Assembly (NCBI GenBank): GCA_034509425.1
Contig: JAVTVJ010000068.1
Span: forward strand, 4,092,001 to 4,156,000
Origin: Eopsaltria australis
Taxonomy: Eukaryota > Chordata > Aves > Passeriformes > Petroicidae
Length of the DNA stretch: 64,000 nt
Direction of reading: 5' to 3'
The position numbers were made by a program, and so were the translations under genes. Of this stretch, positions 28,901-41,900 are shown piece after piece. The notes beneath the pieces are model-generated. The model had not been told where the DNA came from. It was given only the letters and a program-made list of their open reading frames with translations, and made no database searches. Numbering within the stretch: position 1 is the first letter of the stretch; each line of letters opens with the position of its first letter.

Positions 28901-31900
28901 AGCCTGGTGCTGCTACAATAAAATATACCAAAGAAGGTGGAAAAATACTGGAGGGTTAGGGCGTTAACCCATCACCAGGGGATTAAACAGGATGACTTGA
29001 GATAGCTGTTGCCCTCAGGTGACAGCCACACCCCTGTGGAGGGTGCCCTGTCCCTTCAAACAGTGTCAATGAATGGCACAGAAATCCACCTGCAGACCAA
29101 CCCAATTTATAGTCCAGCAGGTTAAGGTAAACAAGGAGCACAGATTCACGTAACATTCAGCCATCAATGGTGGCAGGAAGGATGTGACAAGGGAAAAAGA
29201 GACAGCACCTGATTACCACCCCATTTAATTCATCATTAAATGCACATGACTGTGATGCCATAAACTTCATCCCTCCTACCACTAGTGGTGGGGCCCAAAC
29301 TTCAGTCATCCCTGCAGCTTGTGTTCCCTTACTCTCCAATGTGACTGAAATTGCTTGCTCCAAATATGCCATTAACCAGTTTACTATGGAAATATTCACC
29401 AATAGCCAGTTATGAGTGAATACTGAATCTGCACACACCATCACTAAAAGAAAATGACACACAACCATCACAGGGACATGTGATGTGCATCCCTAAACAA
29501 AATTACAAGACATCACCAACTTAGTCCTCTTTTTGCTAATGGCTTTGTATCTAAGCTAAAATAAAAATGTCAATTCCAAAAAGATACTGAGCTTACTATG
29601 ACTTCTCTAGCCCAGGGCAAACCCAACTAAATTATGTCATAAACTGCAGGAATTATATATTTTCATACATACAGGAAAGAGCAGCAAGACACTGGAATCA
29701 TAGCTGGATTGCTGCTTCTGCACTGGAAGTCAGCTTGCACAGACTTCAAAGCTCCAAGTGCTGTTCTTTAGCATAGATAAATGCTGCTATCTGCTAGTCA
29801 CACATCATCTAAGGGCAGCAACAGTAACATATTATCTTACCCTACTTTTGTTCAAGTTCTTTGTTCAAGCAACCAGAATTTCTTATACCTGGATATCATT
29901 CTGCCATCAGTGGGCTGTGCTGGATAAGATGGACGTATTTCAGAATATTTGTAAGACTTAAGTCCTACAAAGAGATCTTCTGGAAAAGACAATGTACTGG
30001 GGCCTGTCAAACTGAGTTCTGTGCCTGATTCCAATACAGAGTTCAGAGATGCCACACAAACTGCTGGAGGAGGGCACTGCAGGCTAAATGAGAATGACAA
30101 GGACAAAGAGTCAGGAGATCAAACTCCAAATCCCAGTCCCACCAGTCTCTCATTTAAATAGCATCATAGATTACACTGCATTGTGAACAGAGCTGATCTG
30201 AGGACACTGGATTAATCCCCAGATTTGGCACACAACTCTTGAGGAAATCACCCAAATTTCCAGATGCTGGTCTCTCACTTTCACAGGACGATGTTTTACT
30301 CAAACTGGTAATGCTATTTTGTGTGGGGAATAACTATCTCTGTCTGCACAGACATATGAGCAATCCAGCATCTTTAGATGAGAAATAGGCCTCTGTTCAA
30401 GGTCACCCAAAATGCATCTGTGAGAAAGGGAGATACTGAGACAGCAAATAATTCCCAGGTGTCTGAAGAGAAACTTGGCAGATGAAACTGTTGCTATAGC
30501 CTTCTGATACTAAACTGAGTGCTCAAATTAGAATAGAGAAAATACCATGTGAGAACTTTGTGTGAGAAAGCACTGTGTGAACTGTAGAAGAAAAATTTAT
30601 CACGTAGCTTTACTTTTAGCATACTGTCGGATATAAGAACGCTTGCTCTCTGAAACAAAGCAGCTCCACTTGATCACATTGATCTGACGTGATGTCCCAT
30701 CATTTTCCCCGCAATTTTGCAATTAGGTGATGCTCTGTAATGAACCCTTAGCAAATTAGAAAGGCTAATGTGCTGAATTCCCTGAATTGTGATCGCCTAA
30801 AACACAGCTTTTCCATACCCTAAGTAAGATGCTTAGTAGCTTCTTACTACTACATTTTATACTCAGGGAGGTGCCTTAGTTACAAAGAGAAGTCATTTGA
30901 ATATCTAAAACAAATCTTGCAAATACTGTAATCTCAACAATACAGATCAGGCACACCAGTTTGCTGGCACTGCTTCCAAAAGGGATAAAGCAGCAAGGAT
31001 GGTGAGGCTACCAGACAGGAGCTGCAGGGAGAAATTGGCAGGTGGAGAGCAGAAGCCTTAGCAGATCATCCAGTCACGCAATACTACTAAAATGTCACCA
31101 CCTACCAAAGGTGGAAAAGAGGATGAAAGGAGAAAGAGACAGCTATTTATTTTTCATTTTGTTGTCAGAAAGAAAAGGAAGACAAAAGGACTTATGATTA
31201 TCTTATGAACAACCAGAGTTCATGCCCCAGTCTGGTGCATGGGACTCACCCTAACCCACACAATGCATTCCAGGCCACGAGCCCCACACCTGCTTGCACT
31301 GCTACTCTCATATCCCAGAGGAGCAGAAGAGATTCTCCTAGTATAGACAGCTCTTGGATTTCTGTAGAGCCTAAAGGAAACATAGGAGAAAGTTCATTTC
31401 CAGCTTTGTCCCTCAGCTGGACTGTATAGATACTGGGAGATGCTTTGCCCCAATTCTGTGAACCTCAAGCTAATGCCAAGCTTTTGCACTGAATTTGAAA
31501 TCAGTGTATTTGTCCTCTCCACAATCCTGAAATTAAGCGTCAAGAAACTTGACAAAGTCTTCCACTGTTAAAAACCTGAAGCTGGACACCTCCCTGTGTA
31601 AAATAATATAGAGATTGTCCTCATCAAACAAATGCCTCTGGAACTATTTAGATCTGCAACACCATGAGCACCCAGAGTGGTGAACCAGTGGAACAACATT
31701 GGACATGGCATCTCAAGCAGAATGGGAAACAACTGAAGAAAGTCAAGAAGAAATTATTAGATCTAAGTAGCAGGACTCACAAAGGAAGGCTAAACTAGCA
31801 AGGATTTCTGAATAAAAAAAAGGAGGAGGACAGGGAATTTCACTGATGTCAAAGGCCATTTTAAGAAGGAGGATGATAGGTCTGTTCTGCCTATCTGTGG

Positions 31901-33923
31901 AGACAGGACAATCAAAGAGCTTAAGTGCAGCAAGGCTTGTGGACATACAGTCATACAGTCTAACAAAACCTACAAGGAATAGACCAAATAAGGAGGTTAT
32001 GGATTCCAGACTATCCAAGGCCCTAAAGAATAAGTTCAGCAGACATCCAGCATAAATATTGGTGACCCCACTACAAGGAAAAGGCAAGAATTAATTATAT
32101 GATCTCTAGGGACTCTTCTAATACTCTTCTGACACTTGCAAGTGAGTGCAAGCACATTCAAAAGGGCTGCTAATGCAAAGTGTATGTCTACATGATTCAT
32201 CTTCCAAAGTTTGCCTGGTTTTCTCAGTAAACCTCCTACTTACTCAGTAAACTTCCTACTGTTATGGAATCCTACACCCATACACCTGCAGTTCCAAAAA
32301 CATCCCTTCCACCCCATCCATCTCCTACAGACCCACAAAGCTCTTGGTTTAATGTTTTAAGTGATGAAATGACAACTGATTCTCAAGAAGTGATGGACTT
32401 CTGGTGAAAAATCCAATCAGTGGGCCTGGAGCCAAGCACAAAAAAACCACCAACAACAGACAGCAGGCACATTAGAAATCACAAGTAGAAACCACAGCCA
32501 GAGCCAGCAACTCAGCAGTTGCAAAATTAACAGTGTTGGGTCATGAAGCATCAACCACAGGCTTACTATCAGCTCCAGGATGTCCCACAGACCATCAGTG
32601 GAACATGATAAAACCACTGGAACATTCAGAATGGAACATTCAGAACCTGCAGAACACAATTCTCAGTTATAAAGGTGTTCCCAAAAAGGGACTGCTTTTC
32701 AGAACCTCACATTCAACTTTCTCATTTAGAACACTTCAGGTTTTTCCATTCACACCATGGAATGTTTTGATTCTTAACACTAGTAACCAAAATTTTATTC
32801 CAGAGGAACGTGATCTCTTTCCTGTGCTAAGAAATAGCACAAAATGTGGAGAAGTGTGATTACCTACTCACACAAAGAGCAAGTAGCTTCTTAATATTTT
32901 ATTTATGTATCTGGATATTTTAAAAAAACTTTATATTTGCCATTTTCCAAAGCCGTTATAATAACAAATGCTATACATATCCCCACAGGAGTCTTTTTCA
33001 CACTCTTTTGTGGGTAGTTCATCTTGAAGTGAAGAATACACAAACTCAAGCAAGAAAACTTCTCCAGTATCACCAATCAAGACCAAGTAAATATAAATCA
33101 AGTGCAGTGGAGGATGATGACACATTTCAGAGATAAAAAAATATTACTCATTTCTACTGCTAAAGTATCCTATTCGTTCGACTACTGAAAATACAATAAC
33201 TAGTGCACTGACTCAATGACACATGCCAGTTTCATAATTAGGGTGGAGCATGCAAGCAACTATAAAGGTTGCCCCAATCTGTGACTCTCACTGCTGGACA
33301 CATCTGAAAGTCCCAGGTTCTGAGTGAGGTAAGCATAACCTAAATATATTGGTTCTTTCAAATCCTTAAATCTAACTTAGATAATTTCCTTTCTTTGGAA
33401 AGTTGATCAATTTCACAGAAAGAAAATCCCAACTCTTTTTATCTAGGTCAAGTATTACTTATTAAATAGTTAATTAATCAAAGAAGAGAGAGTGCCAGAT
33501 AGATTTCAGATTCTGATTGTTAATGTCTGCTTGTTTGCAGTTACTCTTCAAGACAACATCTGAGAAAAATGGAACATTTACTCAACGAAAATCTTCTGAA
33601 GTATTTTACCCAGTATGCTTTACAGGAAGGCAGCACCAGTGCACTGTCCATTAATGGGCTGAAGAATCTACTTCAGAATCAATTTGCACAGTACCTGAAG
33701 GTAAGTTTCACTCTCATTGTATTCACTGCGCTTCCATGAAATGCATAGGAAAAGGGAAATACAGGCAATGATGTTCAGGGCAGATTACTGTGCCCAGATG
33801 GCTTCACTAAATCCATAATTCTTAAATAAGGTTTGGCTTATAAAACTTCATTTACATTGATGAACAATAGCTCCAAACAGATATTTGAGCAGAGTTTATA
33901 ACAAAGTCCCATCAAACAAAATG

Positions 33924-33957
<34 letters not shown>

Positions 33958-36900
33958 AAGAGCTGTGCTGTTTGGATTTGGTTTCTTGGGTTTGTTTTTT
34001 TTTTTTTTAATGCAAGCTGAATTTTACCTGAAGTATTGTATCTGAATCTTATAAAATATTTTTCATTTCAATCGAAATAATTAATCTTGAATCTATAAAA
34101 TATCTACAGAACAATCTATAAACCAAGTAAAACAGTAGAATACATTTAAAAGCAAGAGACCTCAGCCAATTGCTATCTAGGTTAAATTACCATCATCACA
34201 AAATAAAAGAAGTTTTGCCATTCCAGAACGATGCCAAGTAAAGAAAAGAGATGCCACCAAGCTAGAGAGAGAAATACCCATTTCCTGTAGCTAGAAAAAA
34301 AAAAAAAATCTATGTTCTGATTTTATGTATTTTCTCTGCTAAATCTTTCTTGACTTGCATTAGGACTCAATTTAGATTCTTTTGCTAGACAAATCTTTAA
34401 ATACTGTGTTTTAGATATCTCACAAAAGCAATTTTTGCTAAAGGTATGAAATAAGCGGCACTCCCATAGAAAAATACAGTATTTTGAGAACTACAGTAAT
34501 CCAATTTAGTCATTTCAGTTAACATGAAATTGTTTATTAACAACAGAGCCCCCAAAAAACCCTAATAAAACACAAAGGGTTTTTTTCTTTCCCTTAGAAG
34601 ACAGCTTAGAAATTGCTTGCCAAAAATTAATAGAAATGTGATGGCAAATTAAGAAATATAATGCTTTTTATAATGCTGAAGACAACTCAGCACCATAGCC
34701 ATTTTCCCAGATATGTGGAAATGGAACTGTTCAGAAAAAGCAATATTGATGTTTTCTGTCTGGACCTCAGACATTTTCAAGCAACTAGTCTGTTTGCAGA
34801 CATTTATGGCACCATAATAAATCAGTATCAAAGTATAATAAGACATTACAAAACATGCAGAGATACATGGTATGAACAAAAGAAAACATTTTAAGAATTT
34901 AAATTATAATTCCAAATTTGGTTTATATTATTTAATTAGCTTGATCAGGGTTGTTATGAGAATATTCACTGCATCAGGATGCTACATGCACTCCTACCAG
35001 ACACAACAAATAAAGAAGCTAATAACCTAAACTAAATTTAATATATTAGCAAGATTTTTTCAACAGTGAATACAGTATTCCTACTAAAGAGGGGGGAAAA
35101 GGAGGGAAAGAGACCCTCAGATCCTGGCCCAAAGCATAAAAAAAGTAGATACATGTTTTCAAATAGTGCATGCATGGCCCAATTTAGTATCTAACAAAGG
35201 AGTAGGTAGTATGTATATTAATTTTTACTGGTGATTATGTACCTGCTGGAGCTATTTCACCTGTTCTGTTTCCCATATTCCAAATTTACCCAGAAGACTG
35301 AAATAACTGTCTGAGTAATACTTTGTGTCTCTCAAATGGTTATATATCTTTGTTAACATTTTTGGCAGGCAATAGCAGACATTGTGCTATTAGTTTAACC
35401 AGTCAAACCAGTAAATGCAACACCACCAGTAACACCTTCAAGTAACACTGTTATTGACTGTGTCACTTCTTGGCAACATTCTTCATAATAAAATGCTCAT
35501 GGCGATCTTCTAATTATTTCATTCTCTTTTTTTTTTTCAATTCTTGTTCTATAAAAACAGGATCAATTCTCACTTGATAACATAATTAAATCCCTGGACA
35601 AAAATAAGGATGGATCTGTGAGCTTTGATGAGTTTATGATGATTATAAAAAGGATAACTAGCTCAGGACAGTGAGGCATCTGCAAGAACGAGTATCGCAG
35701 CTTTGAAGAAAAGCCTGGCATTTGTTTACATTATGTGTGCATCTAAACCTACAGATTTGTTATTATTTTAAAACATATGGAATAAAGATTTAACAAAATA
35801 TGTCTGTATTGTGTTTCCTCCACAGTCATCAGACACACATTCCAGCTAAAATGCCTTCCAAGTAGTTCCTAACTACTGTTTCTATTTCACGCTACATTTG
35901 AGGTGTTATTTAAGAAATCCTGCTTTACCTGGGCTATTATTTGGATCTCTAGAGAAAGTCAAATCACACAGTTTCTAAAACACACAAAAAGAAAGGTGCA
36001 GCATTCCATTAGAGGAGTGCTTCCTAGTGTATACTATCCCACACTCCTTCCAGTTGTTTCATCATGACACCTCATACACACAAAGGATGACACAACAAGC
36101 AGTTTAAATTTTTAGAAAATGAAGTACTTATTTTCAATAGCAATGTAACAAAGCCAAGTATGATAACTGCAACATTAGATGCTCATTTTAAATTATATTT
36201 ACATAAGTATGTACTTTTTTGTTATGACTCTGTAAATGGGAACATGTAAGCATACATATAAGCTGAGTGACTGTTGTTACAGTTAAAATTCATTAGCCTT
36301 ATTTGGTGCAGTCTTAACCTTTTCACTGCATGATTCCTGTAACAGATATGTTTTCACATGTGCATTATTATTCATGAACATTATTATTTACTTCAAGAAG
36401 AAATTAGTGAAAGAGAAATATGAAGAATAGAGATTTTGAAGACAAGTAATCAGTGGATTAGGCACTAATCCTACTAGGGAACTTGGAATTTTGGACTGAA
36501 TTTTAACACCACATCATCCATTATCTTGATAAATCACTTAGATCTCAGAGTTACTTAAGGACTTAAAGGCTCCGCTTAATTGCAAAGCCTGTGAAGTGCA
36601 TTCAAGATCCCATATTACTGTGGGTCCTATCCCTGAATTTCCTTTCTGAGAAATGAGGAATAAAGTACTCCACACCAGTGATGCATGAATAGATGCCTTA
36701 AAAAATACGATGTTTAAACATGATATGATTGTCCTAACGTGCTCCCAGGCCATCCTGTTACAAAACCCCTTTAGTTGTTGAAATGTGTTATTTCTTGGAA
36801 GAAAGAAAATCATATTTATTACCTTTTTCCTGGTTTACAAAAATATTTTAAATTAACAATATGCTTTGATTTCAAAAGTAAATACACCACATGCACATTA

Positions 36901-38952
36901 TGCCAACTAAGCTCCTCTCGCAACTCTACACACACACCTAAGTACAACCACAGAATTTTAAGACGTGCTTTTGCATGTGTGAGACATATGCTCCTTTTCA
37001 TCTCTTAGACAACCTTAGAAATTTTCACTCAGGTTACTTCATCCTGAATGGGAAACATGGGCACAAGGAAACTAACACGTTTTAAGAGTGTCACCTACTG
37101 GCAAAATATACTTCTGCACAATTTCTTCAGTATATAGAAAATGCAGTTATTTTACCCAGTGCAGTAAGTTCAGGCTCACGACCCTATACAAGGTGTAATT
37201 GGACTTGATAATTTTGGAGGTTTTTTCCAACCCAAATGACTCTGTGATTATATGTAATTCTGAGTTACATGAGTACTTGATAATTGTAAGTTTTCATTTG
37301 CAACAAAAAGGTTCAAATTTCCATAGATGCAGACAACAGGGAAACAAAGGAGACCAAAATATTTTCTAAGTACTTTAGATGAAACTACCAACTTCAGTAG
37401 TATAGTTTTGAGTACCTGAATGCTTAGCAAATTAAGAAGCAATGTAAGTAGCTGCATATTTTATGATGCCCCTCAGTTCCCCTGCCAAACTACATTTCAA
37501 GTTTTGTCTCTTTTCTAAAAAATAAAAGGAAATGTAACTACTGCCTCACCAGCACCTTTCTTCTCCCTCTTCAGTTTCCAAAGGAGGGGAAACCAAAAGA
37601 AAAGGACACTGCTTCAGTCCTAAGTCAGCACAGAGTGGCATCACAAGATATTAGGAGTGCTGATGTATTCCAATTAACTTTCTCGGATAATGAAATATTT
37701 GCATCAGTTTGATAGTTCAAAAGCTTCAGTAATCTGCTTCTCTTCCAATTGTTTTTATAGATTATAGAGAATACCTAAACAGCTTTCAGCACAAGATGGA
37801 CCCTGCTAAGGCAGATTATTTAGCAGCTGTCATTATTGGTAGTGCAAATCTCCCACTTGGAATGATTTACATCTGTTTCTTGTCCAGAACTGAGGTGCCA
37901 AAGATCAGATTAAGATGCTGAAATATGACTGTCAATAACCAATTTCAGAACCTTAATGCAGCTCAGAAAAACAGAATATCATTACACATACTGCAATGAT
38001 AACACTTCCATTGTAAACAATGTATTAATCTTCTATGACACATACATTCATTCAATAATTTTCTTAACTTTATGTCCTCATAATTTTCTCTTTAACATAC
38101 CTACCTTACTTGCGCTTGATTGCAAACTGCAAATCACCCAATCAAATACCATTAAACAAAACTGGCACTCAAAAAGCTCTGGAAATAAGGATGCCCCAAA
38201 ATCAGTCTTCTGTGCTCTACCTTCTCACAACCTAAATTTTTACAGTAAGCTTTCAACATCTTCCACATTTTACAACATTTTGCTATTATGAAATTGAGCC
38301 CTGCAGTGAAAGAGTACATCACTGTACATTGATAAGGAGAAAGGAAGAGACCTTTAACTATGGCAAGGCCACAAATTTGATGCCAAAAGCTAAGTTTACC
38401 TTCACTCACCTGAAGACCCCTCCAAACACCACCCAGTTCTAGCAGCAAGTCTCACACTGAAACTCTGAAGGTCTTTAACTTACCTTCAGAAGTTCAGACT
38501 AGATTATCTTTCCTATGCCAACAAGCAACTTTGACAAACTGAGCAAATGCTCTAAAAACTCTCCTATTTGCACATTTGAGACTAAGCAGACATGAAAAAA
38601 GTGTATTTCACTTGCAAATCACAAAAAAAAAGCTTTTGAAGGAAATTCATACAGAAACAGTAGGCCACTATGAGCAACTCAACTAATTTGTCACTAGAGT
38701 AGATGTCTACATCTCACACCAAGATACTGCTTTATTTCTCATATTTATTTCTGCTCTTTTTGACTTTCTTAAAAATCCTCTTTCACTGATCACTTTTAAG
38801 TTTTATTACATTAATAATGCGATGAAATCCATTCTAAAATCCTACCATCAGCATAAGATGCAGAGAGTCCTGCCATATCTGGGGCATTGAAATCTTTGTC
38901 AAAAGGAGGATCATAAGATGCATGGGGAAGAGGGATGTAGTGGTTATTCATA

Positions 38953-38996
<44 letters not shown>

Positions 38997-41900
38997 GTAA
39001 AGGAAATATAAGAAGTTTTGAACCCATTTCCATTTCATCCTTGTCATATAAATTATTATTATTTTGGTAATAGCTTGTGCTACACCTTTCAGCTCCCTTT
39101 TATATTTTACTCCCTAGTAAAGCCAACTTAATCATTATTGTCTACTCCCAGCTGAGTTTACACACAAGGAAACTATTAGAAAAATTACAAAAATTAAGCT
39201 AAGGCAATTCACAGAAGCAAATAGGCAATGGCAAGAGACTATCAAAAGAAAATACCTTTTTAAACAATATTGAGTAAGGACAGCAGATTCCACCTCATGT
39301 CCTAGCATGTAAAAATACAGATAGATTTTAACTAACACAGAGGTAATTCCCTTTTCAACAAAGATGTAAGTTCACAAAACACATGCAGGGAAAAAGCAGT
39401 ACTTACAACAGGGTGTTTTGTGTCTGGGTCAAATTCTGTAGAATTTGCATCTGGAACAGAAGTTCAAGGTAAACACAGTACATTTGCTCTACATGCACTA
39501 CAAACTCCTAACAGGTCTGTGGCATTTCAGGGGTTGTCTACATTTATGTTACAATCTCATGTGTTGAAATGCATCCTGCACTTTTGAAGCAACTGCAGTA
39601 AGCAAATGACCTCAGACACACACATTCCCTTTCCTGATTTCCGAAACACTTTCCTCTCAGTTCTCAGTATTAGAAATTCATTGATAAGTTAAATCTCTTT
39701 ATACTATTACTGCAATGGCCCTTGTTTGGCCACTCTGGCTAATGAAGGCAAATGAGAAAACCACTTTTCAGTTTTTACTTCTCACCACCTGCACACTTCA
39801 GAAAGACTACAGAGGTGAACTCTAAGCACACTTTCTTCTATACTCTTCAGATCAAAAAGCAGGTTTCAAGCAATCTGCATTACAAAGAGCTCTTACTCCC
39901 TAGCACAGAGAAGTAGCACAGGGTACTTAGCTGAAAATGATCTTGCTGCAAGAGCTAAGTATCTAACAATCACAGGATCTGTAAACAGCTCTAATAATAG
40001 ACATACATTTCACATAGAGAATAAAAATTCTTCTAACCAGATCACATTCACACCAGCACACTGAGCTCACCTTCCCAATTCAAACAGTTTCTTGCGAATT
40101 CCACAACTGCTAACTGCATTCCCAGGCAAACTCCTAGAAGAGAAGAAAAACTCCAGAATTTACCAGGACAAAGAGTAGGACTGACTAAGTACTTGCTGTT
40201 CTGTCTTAAACTTGATTGCTTTGAAATCTTAGTATTCATTGCATACACACAGACTTACAGAAAGCTAAACCAAAAAAGGCTGCTCAATGTAAAACTCACA
40301 CTTCAAACTTGGCACACTATAAATAAATGTGACACAATTATGTGCTTTAATCCTTTTCAAAGATATTTTTTTCCTCTCATCTATTTTACCAATAATTACT
40401 GCAAAGACAAACAGAAGCTGAAAGCCTGGGTATACCCAGATTCAAACTTTACTTTGGCAACTACTCAGACACTTAAAAAAAAGCAAGAAATGTGGAGTAG
40501 GAAGCAAAGCCTCAGAGGCACTTACACAAATAGCACTTAGCTTATAGGCCAGATGATGTCTTTGGACTTTACCGTAATAATGTATACCAGTAAATAAAGA
40601 AAAATTCCATATAGCAAAAGTGGTTCAAAGACATCTATGTCTTCTGCATACTGTTTAACAAAGAGAGCTATACTGATATAACTACAATAAGAAGTAAAGA
40701 GTCTCCATTTTTGTACATGAAAATTAAACCTTTGCAGTAGGGATTGTCTTTTTTCCTTCCTTCTACAGCAGATGTGGTACAGGACTGTGATCCTGGGGAT
40801 TCCTTACATAGCAGATAGTCACAACATCACACATACTTCCCTAAGACAGGATCCTTCCCTAATGTGAGGGTTTGGGGTTTTTCAGTCTAATGATCTTACC
40901 AAGAAAAGGTTTTTTCTTTGTTCTTGCCCAGGAAATAGCTTGGAGTTTGCCTTCTGTTCCCCTAATTCCAAAACCTCCTGGGACTAGAATTCCACTGTAA
41001 TGACAGTCATATATAAAAGAATTACCATGTAGAATCAAGCCAGCAGAGGAATCCATACAACTTGAAAACTTTAGATATTATGACTAAGCAAACACAATTA
41101 ATGAAAGGCATGACCATTCGGAACACAAAGAAATTAACTAAATTTGGAGATTTGTTTCATCTGTCCACTCCAATCCTCATCTGACCAATATTACACTTCA
41201 CATTGAAATTCCCACTGCCTAAATAAATATTGCTCAAATAAACTAGCTACATATTCTTAAAATCTTAACACCTGAAGTTTTTATCTTCTAATACCAAAAA
41301 CACTAAATGCCTCTAGACAAGAAACAACATCTCTTTAAAAATACAAACTGAAATCCTGGCAGTGATTCGGAACAGAGACATTTGCACAGTATGCAGTACC
41401 TTTTACTATGCTGCATGTTAACAAAAGCCTTTGACAACTGATCAGCACCATAAAGAAAGCCCAGATATCCGAAAAAACAAAGCAACAACAAAAAAAATCA
41501 AAACCCTAAACCAACAACCAAAAAACTGCAATTTGTCTAAAGAGATTAAGCAGACTTTGAGGACAAACCTTGATACTTTAATTTGCTGAGGCTTTCACCA
41601 CCTATGCAATTTATCCTATCACATAAGGAATAGAAGCATTGAGAAATTATTTGATTTATTGAAGCATTTTTCATCACATGAAACAAATACCATGGTCTGG
41701 ATTTGAGATACAGAATGCCCAATTCTAGCTCGCAGCTACACCCAATGTCACTTACTCTGCTTTGCACAGTTTGTGCCATGCCTGGTGATATTTCACTGAG
41801 TTCTCTGCTTCTGTAGAACGTTCAAGTTCTGTTGAATCTATGTACTAATAAAGAAAAATATGCCATGAAATGGTCTCTTCTTCCACAGAGAGAGCAGCAG

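Larger units (their letters stand above)
12138..33240 (-). other. Large CTPS2 intron, part downstream of the nested gene
   Basis: About 21 kb of AT-rich intron without a recognisable exon. Open frames are short and unrelated to known families. It holds the (GT)n tract at 13957 and an AT-rich inverted repeat at 21548. Together with 35,811-39,406 and the S100 gene it forms the 27-kb intron between coding exons 13 and 12. Confidence 0.75.
35811..39406 (-). other. Large CTPS2 intron, part upstream of the nested gene
   Basis: AT-rich intronic sequence between the S100 gene end and CTPS2 coding exon 12. It contains a CR1 3' end at about 37,190-37,258 and the (AT)n tract at 38,955. No exon was seen. 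Confidence 0.8.

Noticed and set aside
29157..29471. 104-codon minus-strand frame considered as a decayed retroviral gene
   Set aside because: I could not align it to a retroviral motif with any confidence, and neither LTRs nor neighbouring viral sequence were seen.
38811..39047. Minus-strand frame with a repeated Ile-Tyr run
   Set aside because: The run is the (AT)n microsatellite in translation; there is no other coding evidence.
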